A DNA stretch of 43,133 nt from Halorubrum sp. Hd13. GTDB taxonomy: Archaea > Halobacteriota > Halobacteria > Halobacteriales > Haloferacaceae. Positions 1 through 8,795 of the stretch are shown in pieces. The position numbers were made by a program, and so were the translations under genes. Every line of letters begins with the position of its first letter. Positions within the stretch are counted from its first letter, which is position 1. The notes below the pieces were generated by a model, which saw only the letters and a program-made list of their open reading frames with translations, was not told the origin of the DNA and made no database searches. The stretch is taken from assembly GCF_002252755.1 (NCBI RefSeq), contig NZ_NHOY01000004.1, positions 1-43,133 of the forward strand. The letters run 5' to 3'.

Positions 1-118
1 CAGAAACTGCTGACGAGTGGATTCACGAGTGAAGTCAAAAGAGTGGCAAAAATAGAGGTATTAAAACTGTGAGGAACTCAGCTTATGAGTATGATTAGTA
101 ACTGTGATATCGAAATAT

Positions 119-215
119 AGTTTCTCAGATATTATAGTTGCTGCTCAAGCAATTGGTGACTCAACGGGAGCAGCGCCCACTAGCAGTTTCTCAGATACTA
201 TAGTTGCTGCTCAAG
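119..215. repeat. Two 31-bp direct repeats, 66 bp apart
   Basis: Positions 119-149 and 185-215 are the same 31-bp unit with one T/C difference. The start-to-start spacing is 66 bp, or 22 codons, and the surrounding frame stays open, so both copies encode SFSD(I/T)IVAAQ. A weaker third copy follows at about 235-272. It could be a fragment of a gene for a repetitive protein or a non-coding repeat. No start with promoter support was found. Confidence 0.75.
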
Positions 216-277
216 TACTGTTGAAATCCTATTCTTCAGATATAATATCGCGTATAACAGCCGCTCAGCAGGTGCGC

Positions 278-478
278 TTATTCACCGGTATCTGTTCGTT
301 CCCCTATCCAAAAACCAAAGAGAAGGATAGCAAACCCGGCTACTACGGCTATCCAAAATCCCGGGTCTAGAACCATAGCAGGTGAAAACTCACTCGGGGC
401 TAGAACCAACGTCCAAAGAGGGACACCAACCAGCAGACAAGCCAGCGCAATAAACATAAATTTGCGATAGGGATTCAT
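278..478 (-). CDS. Small two-TM membrane protein, hypothetical
   Basis: This is a 66-residue protein starting MNPYRKFMFI. It has two hydrophobic stretches, at about residues 6-27 and 37-58, and ends in a charged tail (GERTDTGE), so it is probably an integral membrane protein with a short cytoplasmic tail. I chose the ATG at 478. The frame stays open upstream to a TTG at 595, but that extension runs into the dispersed repeat at 571-603 and adds no recognisable domain. I do not recognise the family. It converges on nothing and lies in a decayed region with IS scars nearby, so expression is uncertain. Confidence 0.5.
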   Translation of the reverse strand: MNPYRKFMFIALACLLVGVPLWTLVLAPSEFSPAMVLDPGFWIAVVAGFAILLFGFWIGERTDTGE

Positions 479-570
479 CTTGTATAGATAAGTACCATTT
501 GGCGTGAGATATATGCTCTCCCTTTCAGGGTAGTTTGTGAATGTTCTGTAGTGACCGAAACCGCGGTAAG

Positions 571-603
571 ATGTATCAAATTCTGAGGATTCCAACAGAG
601 CTG
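571..603 (+). repeat. Dispersed intergenic repeat, copy A
   Basis: This is one of four copies of a 32-34-bp sequence with core CTGAGGATTYCRACAGAG (others at 24623-24660 minus, 24979-25012 and 34450-34483). It is followed at once by TTCTGTTGAAAT, so CCAACAGA and TCTGTTG form a short inverted repeat. It may be an end of a small transposable element. Confidence 0.7.
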
Positions 604-646
604 GTTCTGTTGAAATCGTTAAGCGGTGATAGGATCGGCGTGCGAG

Positions 647-913
647 ATGCAGAAAGGATATTCAACAGGAGGACATCAAAAAGAAGAGTACAGCTTTCCA
701 AAGTCCAATCAGCGCAAGGCCCTCTATCAAACTGGTATCGGATTGTATATTCTGTGGATAATAGCGACGACGCTGCTCATTCTCGGTCGATACACGCCGT
801 TTCCATCGTATAAAATCGTTCACTCAGCGGTTGTAACTGGCGCAGTAGTGCTTACTATCCTAGGTGCGGGGCAACTTTTCCGGAAAGGCTACCGAAAGGT
901 CGTCTCGGGGTAG
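647..913 (+). CDS. Small two-TM membrane protein, hypothetical
   Basis: This is an 88-residue protein beginning MQKGYSTGGH. It has a polar lysine-containing N-terminus, two transmembrane stretches (about residues 31-50 and 58-78) and a basic C-terminus (FRKGYRKVVSG), which predicts both ends on the cytoplasmic side. The start at 647 is preferred over 626 because the extra residues are unlike the rest. It lies just downstream of dispersed repeat copy A, as do other small membrane genes near copies of this repeat. I do not recognise the family. Confidence 0.5.
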   Translation: MQKGYSTGGHQKEEYSFPKSNQRKALYQTGIGLYILWIIATTLLILGRYTPFPSYKIVHSAVVTGAVVLTILGAGQLFRKGYRKVVSG

Positions 914-1000
914 ATACGCGCTCTGCATGTAGCACAGCCTCGACAAACTATCAGCGACCAATGGTTTCAACAAAGCAATTATACGAAGTCAAGGAGAACA

Positions 1001-1030
1001 GCTGCGGCTAGCCGCAGGATGAATCCGACA
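1001..1030 (+). mobile_element. Solo IS200/IS605-type end (GATGAATCCGAC type)
   Basis: A hairpin CTGCGGC-TA-GCCGCAG (1002-1017) is followed by AGGATGAATCCGAC. The same hairpin-plus-tail layout occurs at 40731-40761. Such ends flank haloarchaeal TnpB elements, but no transposase frame survives here, so I read it as a scar. Confidence 0.55.
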
Positions 1031-1109
1031 ACATGGAATTAATACACGTCCGACGGATTAGTTCGAGTTTCTAATACATACTTTGAAGCTCCCAAAACCA
1101 TGACACGAT

Positions 1110-1485
1110 AGTCAATTCAGAACAGAGAGGATTTCGAACAACCTCCGGAGGCGGTCTCTCCGCCATTCAATGAGACAGTATCCGAAACACCGACGTGGTG
1201 AACGCGAATCCTCGGAGGGTTCGTCGTTGTGCCTGTCGGTCAAGCAACCCGAAGATAACTCCGAGTCCGGCGACGCGTCAGCAACTCCCTGTGGCACAAA
1301 CAACAGATGGAATCAACGGCGTCGAGCATAGGAGTATCGGCGGTTTGGCACCGCCAGTCAGCCACCAACCACGACGACTGGGTTAGATGTGAACTCCCGT
1401 AAAGCGGCGGAGTCATGGTTGCGAACCTGAAACTCCCACCGCTCGGGATTCCTCAGCCTTCAGGCGGAGGAGGATGTCAATTCAA
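1110..1485 (+). mobile_element. Decayed IS200/IS605-family tail
   Basis: The stretch 1380-1485 has the look of the 3' end of a haloarchaeal TnpB element. GGTTGCGAACC is followed by a GC-rich stretch, then a hairpin around CCTTCAGGCGG and the terminal GGAGGATGTCA, which recurs at 41051-41075. The upstream part gives only short interrupted frames in all directions, so any tnpB body is gone or unrecognisable. No other gene can be supported in this stretch. Confidence 0.45.
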
Positions 1486-1861
1486 TAGAGCTAAAATTCT
1501 TGAGACGGCCTGAATCAACGTCTGTCGACTAGATGGCGACAGAGAGTCGAGGACGTACATCTGCAACCACCAGTACACCTCGAAATCAGAAGTCGGGCCG
1601 GTGGCATGGTCTGTGCGCTTCACGTGGGACGACCGCAACTGGTCAGAGAGACCACACTCCATCAATAGGGCACACCCCAACCAAGAGCGTACTAACCGGA
1701 GTACAGGCGGTGGAAAACTTGCCTCGGTGGAACGACATAGCCAATATCCTTCATCGGAAGACCTCCACGGTCTCAACTGTGGGAGGGCGTCAATCCGGCT
1801 ATAGAGAGGATAAATTAGCCATCTACCGGCCCAAACAACCGGTAGCACGAGCGTAGCGTTA
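1486..1861. other. Stretch without a supported gene
   Basis: A minus-strand frame of 123 codons (1477-1848) runs through here, but it is rich in Trp, Ser and Leu, lacks a recognisable motif and ends in the IS-like tail. It could be a fragment of an older gene cut by the insertion. The last 50 bases should hold the promoter of the histidine kinase; a weak AT-rich element (GATAAATTA) lies near 1808. Confidence 0.3.
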
Positions 1862-1891
1862 TTGTTCTATAAACTTCAACTCACAGAGAGA

Positions 1892-4804
1892 ATGCCCGAG
1901 GTTTTCACGCAACGACACCCGACAATTGGCGTGGTGGGGCCAGCGTCGGTCGAAACGACGCTCCAAGACGCGCAGGATTCGCTCGACGTGGCTGTTTCAA
2001 TAGCACCTGCCGGACGTGACGCTCCCGGCTCAGTCGAGGAGTTCGATTGCGTGGTTGCCGCGGTAACGCCTGAGTCGGGCAGCGTCGACCGGACAGACGC
2101 CGATACAGCCGCGTCACTGACCGAGGTCAGCAACTGGACGGTCCGGAACGCCGCCCGTGACTCCGCCCCACCGGTGGTGTACGTCGCCCCTACGGAGGCA
2201 TCGATCGCCGAAGCGCTTGAGGCCGGTGTGACGGAGTATCTGCCGTGGGAACTGCTCGCGCAATCGCCGACGACAGTGCTCAAGCGGGCGGTTACCGCGA
2301 CGGAGGAACGGCCGACTGCCGACTATCGGACCATCTACGACAACGTCTCTGAGCCACTGACGCTTCATGACCCCCGGACGGGAGAGTTGATCCACGCGAA
2401 TCGGCGGCTCTGTGAGTTGCTGAAGTATGACCGAGCGGAGCTCATTTCGATGCAGGTTGGCGATTACACTGCGAGTATCGACGGGTACGATCAGGCCGCT
2501 GCTATGGAGATTATCACCTCCGCGACGGAGAGCGGAACCGTCGGTCCAATTGAATGGCCGCTTGAGACGGCCGACGGCGAACACGTCTGGGTCGAAGCGA
2601 CGCTGACGACAGTCACGATAGACGATCAGGAACTGGTGTTGGCGACCGCCACGGACGTGACCGACCGTCGACGGCAGCGCCGTCAGTTCCGCGAGATCTC
2701 GACTCATATCGATGAGGTCGTCTATCTGGCACGTGCGGACCTCTCGGAGGTTCTCTTTATCAACGAGGCCTACGCGGATTTGTTCGACCAACCGGTCGAA
2801 CGCCTGTATGACGACCCGATGGCCGTTCTCGACGCCGTTCATCCGGACGACCGCGAGGCGTACCACTCGGACCTCGTCGCCATGAGCGAACACATCCGCG
2901 GGGAGGAGTCGGGGCCGTACACGTTCAGTCACCGACTCCGCGTGGACGGTGAGACACGTTGGGTTGAGGTACGCGGCTATCCGAGCCGCGGCCCGGGCGG
3001 TGCCGTTGACCGAATCGTTGGGGTCATTCGGGATGTCACCGATGCGCGACGCCGTGAGCGCGAGTACGAGCAGATATTCAACGGGGTTACCACTGCGATC
3101 GCAGTCCACGACCCCGACACGGGTGAAATGGTAGATGTGAACGACAGTTACGTCGAACTGTTCGGATACGACTACGACACGATTCTTCAACAAGGAATCA
3201 ACGACCTCAGTGTCCCCGAAGAGGGGTACACTGATGAGCGCGCGAGACGGCTCATCACCGATGTCGGCGAAGACGAGGAGGATGAAACAGTCGAGTGGCG
3301 AATTGAGACTGCCGAGGGCGACCACCGTCTCATCGAAGCGAACCTCACAGTCGCGACTGTAGGCGGCCAGCGACGTGTCCTCTCGTTGATGCGCGATATT
3401 ACAGAACAGAAACGTCGCGAGCGGGAGTACGAGCAGATCTTCAATGGAGTCAACGACGCTATCGCTATCTTCGACCCGCAGACAATCTCCTTTACCAGTG
3501 TCAACGATTCGTATCACGAGCTTGTAGGGTGCGACGATCTCGAGCGCATTCGCGAACTCGGTATCGAGGGTCTCAGCGCGACTGGGGACGGGTACACAGC
3601 GGAACGCGGCAAAGAACTAATTCAGACTGTCGCCGGTTCCGGTGAACCGAAGACCATCGAGTGGAAAGTCGCGCCGCCGGACGAGGAGCAATCATGGATC
3701 GAGGTCACGTTGGCGACGGCTGAGATCGGTGGTGAACAGCGAGTCCTGTCGATCCAGCGTGATATCACGGAGCGGAAGCGTCGCGAACGAGAGTTCGAAC
3801 AGATCTTCAACGGCGTGACGGACGTGATCGGGATCTACGACCCGCAGACTGCGGAGCTGCTCGACGTCAACGACACCATGTGTGAGCTCCTGGGATATGA
3901 CCGCGACACGATCATCGATATGGACCCAGAAGAGGTGACGGCGACGGCACTCGGATTCGATGCGGACACGATCGGAGAGGTCGTCCGCGACGTGGCCAAA
4001 TCCGGTGATCCGGCGAGAGACATCGAGTGGGCGCTGCGGACCGCCAGCGGCGAGGTAGTATGGCTTGAGGTCAACGCGACGTTAACAGAGATTGGCGGCG
4101 AGCAGCGTGTGGTCACTATCGCTCGTGACGTCACCGGACGGCGTGACCGCGAAGAGCGGGTTCAAGTGTTGAACCGCGTGCTGAGGCACAACGTGCGGAA
4201 CGATATGGATGCGGTCTTGGGATACACGGCTGCAATTGAAGAGACGGCGGAAGACGAGGTCGTCCGAGGATACGCCGAAAGCGTTCACGACATCGCGAAC
4301 AGTCTCTTGGAACTGAGCGGTAAGGCGCGTGCCGCCAGTCAGATGCTTCAGGACAACGACCAACCGGAAAATCGCAGAGTCGGAACAGTACTGGAGTCTG
4401 TCGTCGCCGACCTCCGTGAGTCTCACGACGAAGCGACGATTCAACTGTACTCCGCGGAGGCTCCCGCACCAGCTGATACAGCTGTCTTTCGGCTGGTCTT
4501 AAGCGAGCTCGTCGAGAACGCCGTCGAACACGGTGGCGACTCCCCGGACGTCGAAATTGAGACGACGCCGTCTACGGCTAATGATGAGACGCGAATCACG
4601 GTGCGTGACGACGGACCCGGCATCCCTGACCGCGTGCTCACTCCGTTCCGAGCCGACGGTGAATCGCCGTTCCAGCACAATCACGGGATCGGCCTCTGGC
4701 TTGTCAACTGGGGTGTTCGGCAACTCGGTGGCGGTATCGAGTTCGAGCGGCCCACCGATGGCGGAACTGCCGTTCACCTTTCTTTGCCAAACGTGCTGCG
4801 CTGA
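1892..4804 (+). CDS. Sensor histidine kinase, pseudo-receiver plus five PAS domains
   Basis: This is a 970-residue soluble kinase with no transmembrane segment, so it probably senses a cytoplasmic signal and phosphorylates an unlinked response regulator. Residues about 8-130 resemble a receiver fold, but the strand that should carry the phospho-acceptor Asp reads FDCVVAAV. Five PAS domains follow at about 139-260, 262-390, 392-512, 513-633 and 634-754. Repeats 3-5 share the linker REYEQIFNGV or a close variant. The dimerisation helix has the phospho-His in LRHNVRND (His766). The ATPase domain shows the N box ELVENAVEHG, G1 DDGPGIPD and G2 HGIGLWLVNWG. I chose the ATG at 1892; a TTG at 1862 is in frame but adds only ten residues. 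No response regulator is adjacent. The family is clear but the ligand is unknown. Confidence 0.93.
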   Translation: MPEVFTQRHPTIGVVGPASVETTLQDAQDSLDVAVSIAPAGRDAPGSVEEFDCVVAAVTPESGSVDRTDADTAASLTEVSNWTVRNAARDSAPPVVYVAPTEASIAEALEAGVTEYLPWELLAQSPTTVLKRAVTATEERPTADYRTIYDNVSEPLTLHDPRTGELIHANRRLCELLKYDRAELISMQVGDYTASIDGYDQAAAMEIITSATESGTVGPIEWPLETADGEHVWVEATLTTVTIDDQELVLATATDVTDRRRQRRQFREISTHIDEVVYLARADLSEVLFINEAYADLFDQPVERLYDDPMAVLDAVHPDDREAYHSDLVAMSEHIRGEESGPYTFSHRLRVDGETRWVEVRGYPSRGPGGAVDRIVGVIRDVTDARRREREYEQIFNGVTTAIAVHDPDTGEMVDVNDSYVELFGYDYDTILQQGINDLSVPEEGYTDERARRLITDVGEDEEDETVEWRIETAEGDHRLIEANLTVATVGGQRRVLSLMRDITEQKRREREYEQIFNGVNDAIAIFDPQTISFTSVNDSYHELVGCDDLERIRELGIEGLSATGDGYTAERGKELIQTVAGSGEPKTIEWKVAPPDEEQSWIEVTLATAEIGGEQRVLSIQRDITERKRREREFEQIFNGVTDVIGIYDPQTAELLDVNDTMCELLGYDRDTIIDMDPEEVTATALGFDADTIGEVVRDVAKSGDPARDIEWALRTASGEVVWLEVNATLTEIGGEQRVVTIARDVTGRRDREERVQVLNRVLRHNVRNDMDAVLGYTAAIEETAEDEVVRGYAESVHDIANSLLELSGKARAASQMLQDNDQPENRRVGTVLESVVADLRESHDEATIQLYSAEAPAPADTAVFRLVLSELVENAVEHGGDSPDVEIETTPSTANDETRITVRDDGPGIPDRVLTPFRADGESPFQHNHGIGLWLVNWGVRQLGGGIEFERPTDGGTAVHLSLPNVLR

Positions 4805-4855
4805 CACCCGACACAATACACGATGGATCCCCCAGTTGAGAGCGCGCCGATTTGA

Positions 4856-5044
4856 GGTGTTACGATCATCGGTATCTACGCCGAAACAGCGGACGCGTTC
4901 CGCGATCACCTCCGATCGAGCTTCGAGACATTGGGTCACGTCGTGAGACTCGCGATCAACACGCAGCAGAACCGTGAACTCCTGTTCTCGGACGCAATCA
5001 CAGCGGTGTCACGGAAGCACTCCATCGATCGATTTCACCACTAG
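4856..5044 (+). pseudogene. Possible gene remnant without a start codon
   Basis: An open frame of 62 codons reads GVTIIGIYAETADAFRDHL and on to SIDRFHH. It has ordinary haloarchaeal composition and codon use, but there is no ATG, GTG or TTG near its beginning and a stop lies just upstream. It looks like the 3' part of a deleted gene. I cannot assign a family. It sits between the kinase and the lipoprotein gene. Confidence 0.3.
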
Positions 5045-5101
5045 AAACACTCCGAACAGCATTAATTCACAACAATGTCAATAGCAATACGCCCTCCAAC
5101 G

Positions 5102-5596
5102 ATGAATCAACACACGCGTTCGTCATTCGACTCCGTGACGCGACGTCAAGCCCTCGCAATCGGGGCCAGCGCCGCCGTAGCGTCTACCGCCGGCTGCTCG
5201 ACACTGCTTAATGCGATCGGCAACCGAGTCTTCGAACAAGTCAACCTCCTCAACCAGCTGAATCAGGAGGTCAGCGGGTCGATCGAAGTCGTAGACCCCG
5301 ATGGAGAGACGGTCCTCGATACACCGTTCGACGTTCCCTCTACCGAGTCAGACGGTGAGAGTAATATCGTCGCCTACGCCGACGTATGGACCACCACCGG
5401 CGAGTATCAAGTTGACTTGGAGCTCGCGGATACCGTGATAGCAGGGACTTCACAGCTGAATCAGCGATTTCCGATTACTAATACTGAAGAGGAAATCGTC
5501 GCCATCTCTATCGGCTCGAGCGACCAAAGTGAACCGATCGCGCTTCGAGTCGGAGAGTCGTTCTCGGATCTCGGTCAGACAAACGAGACCAGCTAA
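5102..5596 (+). CDS. Tat-exported lipoprotein, hypothetical
   Basis: This is a 164-residue precursor. The signal has the twin-arginine motif TRRQALAIG, an alanine-rich hydrophobic core and a lipobox STAGC, so the mature protein should be anchored outside the membrane through the lipidated Cys. The mature part contains a beta-rich segment (SGSIEVVDPDGETVLDTPF, then YQVDLELADTVIAG) typical of small haloarchaeal Ig-like or transthyretin-like lipoproteins; that fold is inferred. The charge is strongly acidic. The ATG at 5075 is also in frame; an AT-rich element at about 5059-5066 fits a transcript starting near 5086-5090, which favours the ATG at 5102. No partner gene lies alongside on the same strand. 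Confidence 0.8.
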   Translation: MNQHTRSSFDSVTRRQALAIGASAAVASTAGCSTLLNAIGNRVFEQVNLLNQLNQEVSGSIEVVDPDGETVLDTPFDVPSTESDGESNIVAYADVWTTTGEYQVDLELADTVIAGTSQLNQRFPITNTEEEIVAISIGSSDQSEPIALRVGESFSDLGQTNETS

Positions 5597-5640
5597 CCGG
5601 GGGAAAACAGTTTCGCGAGTATGCATTCGACAGCGGGTTC

Positions 5641-6201
5641 CTAGCCCGTGTCAGCAACAAGCAACACAAAGCGCCCGGCTGCGTGTACCAACACTGTTAT
5701 CGGGAGTCCGATAGCGGCTGCTAGCACGGTAACTGAGAGTATTGTTGGAACGTTACCCACTGAAACCGCGAGTCCGAGCATTGTGAGGAGTCCGCCGACG
5801 AACGTTCCCGCCGCGACCGTCTCTATCGTTCGGATGCTATCATAGGCTAACGTCTGCGTACTGCGGTCTCCGACGAACGGGATCCCTCGACGATCTACCT
5901 CTAAGTATGCGTAACTGAGTAGTACGACTGCCAAACCGAGTAGCAAGACAGTACAGAGGAGAACGATGGCGGTTCCGCCAGCGAGTATCGACCCTTCTCC
6001 GCCGATCGCTGCTAATGACCCGAAGGCCAAAAGCGGGACAGCAAGTGCTGCGAGCGCCATCACCACTACGGAAATCCCGGCCCAGACGTAGAGCCCGTTC
6101 CGTGAAAGCCACGTGTACGCCCGATCCGAGTAAGTGTCAGAGTGTGACGTAGCTCGGTCAACCTTGGAGCTAGGCCCGCCCGTTGAGGCGTCGTCTGTCA
6201 T
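5641..6201 (-). CDS. Four-TM membrane protein, hypothetical
   Basis: This is a 186-residue protein with a polar N-terminal tail of about 32 residues and then four hydrophobic segments, at about residues 35-66, 74-101, 125-147 and 150-180. A short charged loop (EVDRRGIPFVGDRS) separates the two pairs. It has no catalytic motif that I recognise. It converges on the lipoprotein gene with 44 bp between the stops, so the two are separate units. Its 5' end lies about 60 bp from the end of the TnpB element, which may have landed in its promoter region. Confidence 0.72.
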   Translation of the reverse strand: MTDDASTGGPSSKVDRATSHSDTYSDRAYTWLSRNGLYVWAGISVVVMALAALAVPLLAFGSLAAIGGEGSILAGGTAIVLLCTVLLLGLAVVLLSYAYLEVDRRGIPFVGDRSTQTLAYDSIRTIETVAAGTFVGGLLTMLGLAVSVGNVPTILSVTVLAAAIGLPITVLVHAAGRFVLLVADTG

Positions 6202-6262
6202 ACCGGCTGATCGGTCGTCTCCCGTATACTTCCTGTTCCGTGTCTCGGGCGGAGAAACACAG

Positions 6263-6420
6263 GTGAACTACCCCTGCCTACTCACCGCCTTCGGCGGCTC
6301 CTTGAGGCAGGGGCTTCCTGTTTCTACGACGCGCTTTGTAGACACAACCGCGGTGTCCGCAGGGAGCGCAGTCTCCACAGGCGTTCCTTTGGAGTGGCCC
6401 ACTCCTAGTTTGGTGAGTCC
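6263..6420 (-). ncRNA. Candidate omega (guide) RNA at the tnpB 3' end
   Basis: In TnpB elements the guide RNA overlaps the 3' end of tnpB and the right end of the element, with the guide read into the flanking DNA. Here the tnpB stop TAG lies inside the terminal GGGGTAGTTCAC, and the preceding 150 bp form several GC-rich stems (for example GAGCCGCCGAAGGCGG). Haloarchaeal IS1341-type genes are known to produce such sense-overlapping transcripts. The guide would be the bases just below 6263, inside the spacer before the four-TM gene. The 5' limit is a guess. Confidence 0.45.
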
Positions 6421-7530
6421 GCGAGAAAGAATGTTCCACGCTGCGTTTGCGTCTCTGTCCGCCTTGAAACCACAGGCAGGACAGGAGTGTTCACGCACCC
6501 ACAGCGGCTTGTCGGTTTCGACACCACACTGAGCGCACTCTTTGGAGGTTCCTTCGGGTTCAACTTCCACGAAGTGCGTGCCTTCACGCTCACACTTCGT
6601 TTCGAGCATATCGGTGAAGATATTCCACGCCGCTGACGCCGTATTGCGGCTGTTTCGCGGTGATTCGAGCATCCCTTTGACATCGAGGTCTTCGACGGCC
6701 ACCAGTTCGTACTCCCGAGCGTAGTAGTTCGAGAGTTTGTGTAGGAAATCACGCCGTTTGCGCTTGATTTTCTGGTGACACGCAGCGACACGCTGACGTT
6801 GGTTCTTCCAGTTGTTCGACTCGTACTCTTTGCGTGAGAGGTTCCGTTGCTCCCGTTCGAGTCTGTCGCGTTCTTCCGAGAGGTCGAGCGATTCGACTGC
6901 CGTTCCGTCAGTGTCGTGGGCATACTTCAGGATGCCCACGTCGACCCCGACCATCTCGTCAGTGCCAACATCCTCCAACGGTGGCTTGGCCGGCGGGTCT
7001 GTGTCCATCTCGATACCGAAGATAGCGAACCACTCGCCGGTTTTCTCCTGTTTGAGCGTGACTTCCTTGATCGTGGCTTCGTCAGGCAGCGATCGGTGGT
7101 GTTCGATGGGGATATCCGCGAGTTTCGACAGAGACAACACGGTCTGACCACCCTTCTTGTCGAGTTCGAAGCCAGACTGGTTGTAGGTGAAACTGCGAAA
7201 CTCCCGAGGCGACTTCCACCGAAGTTCACCGACGGTGTAGCCCTGTTCTTTGAGCTTCCCGAGAGCGGTGATATTCTTGGCAATCCGCATGACTGTGGGC
7301 TGAAGTACTTTCGAATACACGTCGGTGAGTGCATCCCACCAGTCTTTGAGGTCGGGAAGTTCGTCACGAATCTTCCGCACACGCTGTTTAACGGTGCCCT
7401 CGTGTTCGGGGATCTGGTTGAACCGGTACAGGGCGTGGTTGTAGAGTTGTCGACAGGTATCGCGGTGGTAGTCCAACGTTTCTCGCTGCCGCTCGGTTGG
7501 CTTGAGGCGATACCTGTAGTTGTAGTTCAT
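6268..7530 (-). CDS. tnpB: TnpB RNA-guided nuclease (OrfB, IS605 superfamily)
   Basis: This 420-residue protein of normal family length looks intact. It has the N-terminal OrfB helix-turn region (YRYRLKPTERQRETLDYHRD), then a RuvC-like nuclease split in the usual way: Asp in VGVDVGILK (Asp197), Glu in VAVEDLDVKGM (Glu280) and Asp in KADRDANAAWN (Asp358). A four-Cys zinc ribbon (CAQCG...CPACG) lies between the second and third. TnpB is an RNA-guided DNA endonuclease that recognises a short motif beside the target and helps keep the element at its site. The C-terminal 50 residues are encoded by DNA that should also be guide-RNA scaffold, and the stop codon lies in the element end. ATG 7530 is preferred over a GTG three codons upstream. 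Confidence 0.93.
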   Translation of the reverse strand: MNYNYRYRLKPTERQRETLDYHRDTCRQLYNHALYRFNQIPEHEGTVKQRVRKIRDELPDLKDWWDALTDVYSKVLQPTVMRIAKNITALGKLKEQGYTVGELRWKSPREFRSFTYNQSGFELDKKGGQTVLSLSKLADIPIEHHRSLPDEATIKEVTLKQEKTGEWFAIFGIEMDTDPPAKPPLEDVGTDEMVGVDVGILKYAHDTDGTAVESLDLSEERDRLEREQRNLSRKEYESNNWKNQRQRVAACHQKIKRKRRDFLHKLSNYYAREYELVAVEDLDVKGMLESPRNSRNTASAAWNIFTDMLETKCEREGTHFVEVEPEGTSKECAQCGVETDKPLWVREHSCPACGFKADRDANAAWNILSRGLTKLGVGHSKGTPVETALPADTAVVSTKRVVETGSPCLKEPPKAVSRQG

Positions 7531-7781
7531 TCCACGCACTTCGAGAGAGGCGTGACAGACGTATCAACCCTGGCCGTCCGGAGTGAAAGTAGTCGCCCCG
7601 TGGGCCTGTGCCCCGGCAACAAGCACGTGTCTGAGAGACGATGACGGCGGTGTATCCTCTCCCTACTGCGCTGCTTGTCCGCTTGGGCGGACTGCGCTGC
7701 TCGTTGAGGAAGGGGGATTACCGCCTGTATTCAGCTAAAATCAGTGTCTCTGTGAAGCTTCCAACGGTATTGTCGCCGTGG

Positions 7782-8687
7782 TCACTGTGTCAGTCCTGTA
7801 TCGCTCGCGTCGTAGCGACGAATGCGACAGTTTTCGTCGAGATCGAACTCGACTGACCCGTCAGCGAGACGGACTACAACCTGTGCGGCGGTCGGCACCG
7901 CGTCACCGGTACGCACGTTGCTTACCTCCGTAAGACTGTGCGGTCCGATCTGCGCATCACGCGGACGCAGGCCGTGTGTCGCGTACAGTGCCTCAACGGC
8001 GTGATGCCCCAGGACCGTCTGTGCGATCGGGATCGGATACGACAGCCAGCAGGTGTCACATGCCGCGGTGGCATACGGTACGTCTTGGTGGAGATACGTC
8101 TCTGGAACGGAGTCACGGGGGAGCGACAACCCCGCTGATCCCCAACAGTGCGGGCAAACCCCGTTACGCAAGAGCCGGATATCACACGCGTGGTTTCGGA
8201 GCGTGACATCGATAACTGCGTCGAGTGACCGGTTTTCAGTTGCTCGCGGCGGCGTCGGGTACGCCACAGCGGCGCCGTGGTCCGGACAGCCGATATATAG
8301 GTAGTGCTCTCGGTACGCGGCGACGAGATTCCGATCGCAGTGGGGACACCCATACTCCGTCTCCTGCTCTTCGATTTCGTACCGTTTGTCGCCATTTTGT
8401 GTCTTATAACTCCCCGCCCGAATTGCGGCGACGATTTCCAAGGCGGCTATTCGGGGACGGTACCGCCCGTCCACCTTCTGAATGAAGCCGTCTTGAAGCT
8501 CAGACAGGTGGTAACTGAATCGGCTTGTGTCCTCGACGCCCACTTGCTCTCGTAACTCGGAGAACGTTGGCCACCCGGACGACCACGCTTCGTCGTACCG
8601 ATCTGCGAGAGTTAGCAGGATTCGGACCCGAGTCTCGTCGGTCAACGCTGCATACGCCGACTCACTTGCCTCACGCTCACCCGTCAT
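7782..8687 (-). CDS. ArsR-like HTH regulator with two zinc ribbons
   Basis: This is a 301-residue protein. Residues about 10-75 form a winged helix of the ArsR-like haloarchaeal type (LTDETRVRILLTLADRYDE, then FSELREQVGVEDTSRFSYHLSELQDGFI). Two Cys-pair motifs follow: CPHCDRN...IGCPDHG (with Cys/His) and CPHCWG...CDTCW, which should bind zinc. The C-terminal third is beta-rich and unassigned. It is probably a transcription factor that responds to a ligand or metal through the C-terminal part. It is transcribed divergently from the CPBP protease gene and shares a 108-bp spacer with it, so that gene is the likeliest target. A paralogue lies at 16857-17780. Confidence 0.85.
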   Translation of the reverse strand: MTGEREASESAYAALTDETRVRILLTLADRYDEAWSSGWPTFSELREQVGVEDTSRFSYHLSELQDGFIQKVDGRYRPRIAALEIVAAIRAGSYKTQNGDKRYEIEEQETEYGCPHCDRNLVAAYREHYLYIGCPDHGAAVAYPTPPRATENRSLDAVIDVTLRNHACDIRLLRNGVCPHCWGSAGLSLPRDSVPETYLHQDVPYATAACDTCWLSYPIPIAQTVLGHHAVEALYATHGLRPRDAQIGPHSLTEVSNVRTGDAVPTAAQVVVRLADGSVEFDLDENCRIRRYDASDTGLTQ

Positions 8688-8795
8688 TGGTGTATGATAG
8701 TGCTGTTGTTTCCGGTCGGGTATTTGATTTGTTACTGAACCAACTTAATGGTCGTCCAGATAACACTTACCACCCAGTCACCCGTTCCGTCATCT

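Larger units (their letters stand above)
6263..7735 (-). mobile_element. IS200/IS605-superfamily TnpB-only (IS1341-type) element
   Basis: The element contains one long gene, tnpB, and no tnpA. The right end, read on the minus strand, is a GC-rich hairpin (AGGCAGGGG region, 6265-6320) ending GGGGTAGTTCAC; this ending recurs at 37694-37744, and related ends lie at 20594 and 38348. The other end contains inverted GC-rich pieces at about 7655-7715. The exact left boundary is uncertain. Without tnpA it would need a transposase in trans to move. Confidence 0.7.

Noticed and set aside
119-272. CRISPR array
   Set aside because: Only two good repeat copies, with a 35-bp spacer that maintains a reading frame, no third clear copy and no cas genes.
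1477-1848. 123-codon minus-strand gene
   Set aside because: No motif, unusual composition, and its end lies in an IS-type tail. A gene fragment cannot be excluded.
2114-3517. Long minus-strand open frame of 467 codons
   Set aside because: It is fully antisense to the PAS kinase. Its residues are a mirror of a GC-rich gene and it lacks any motif.
6847-7644. Plus-strand 265-codon frame
   Set aside because: It is antisense to tnpB, without motif or promoter.
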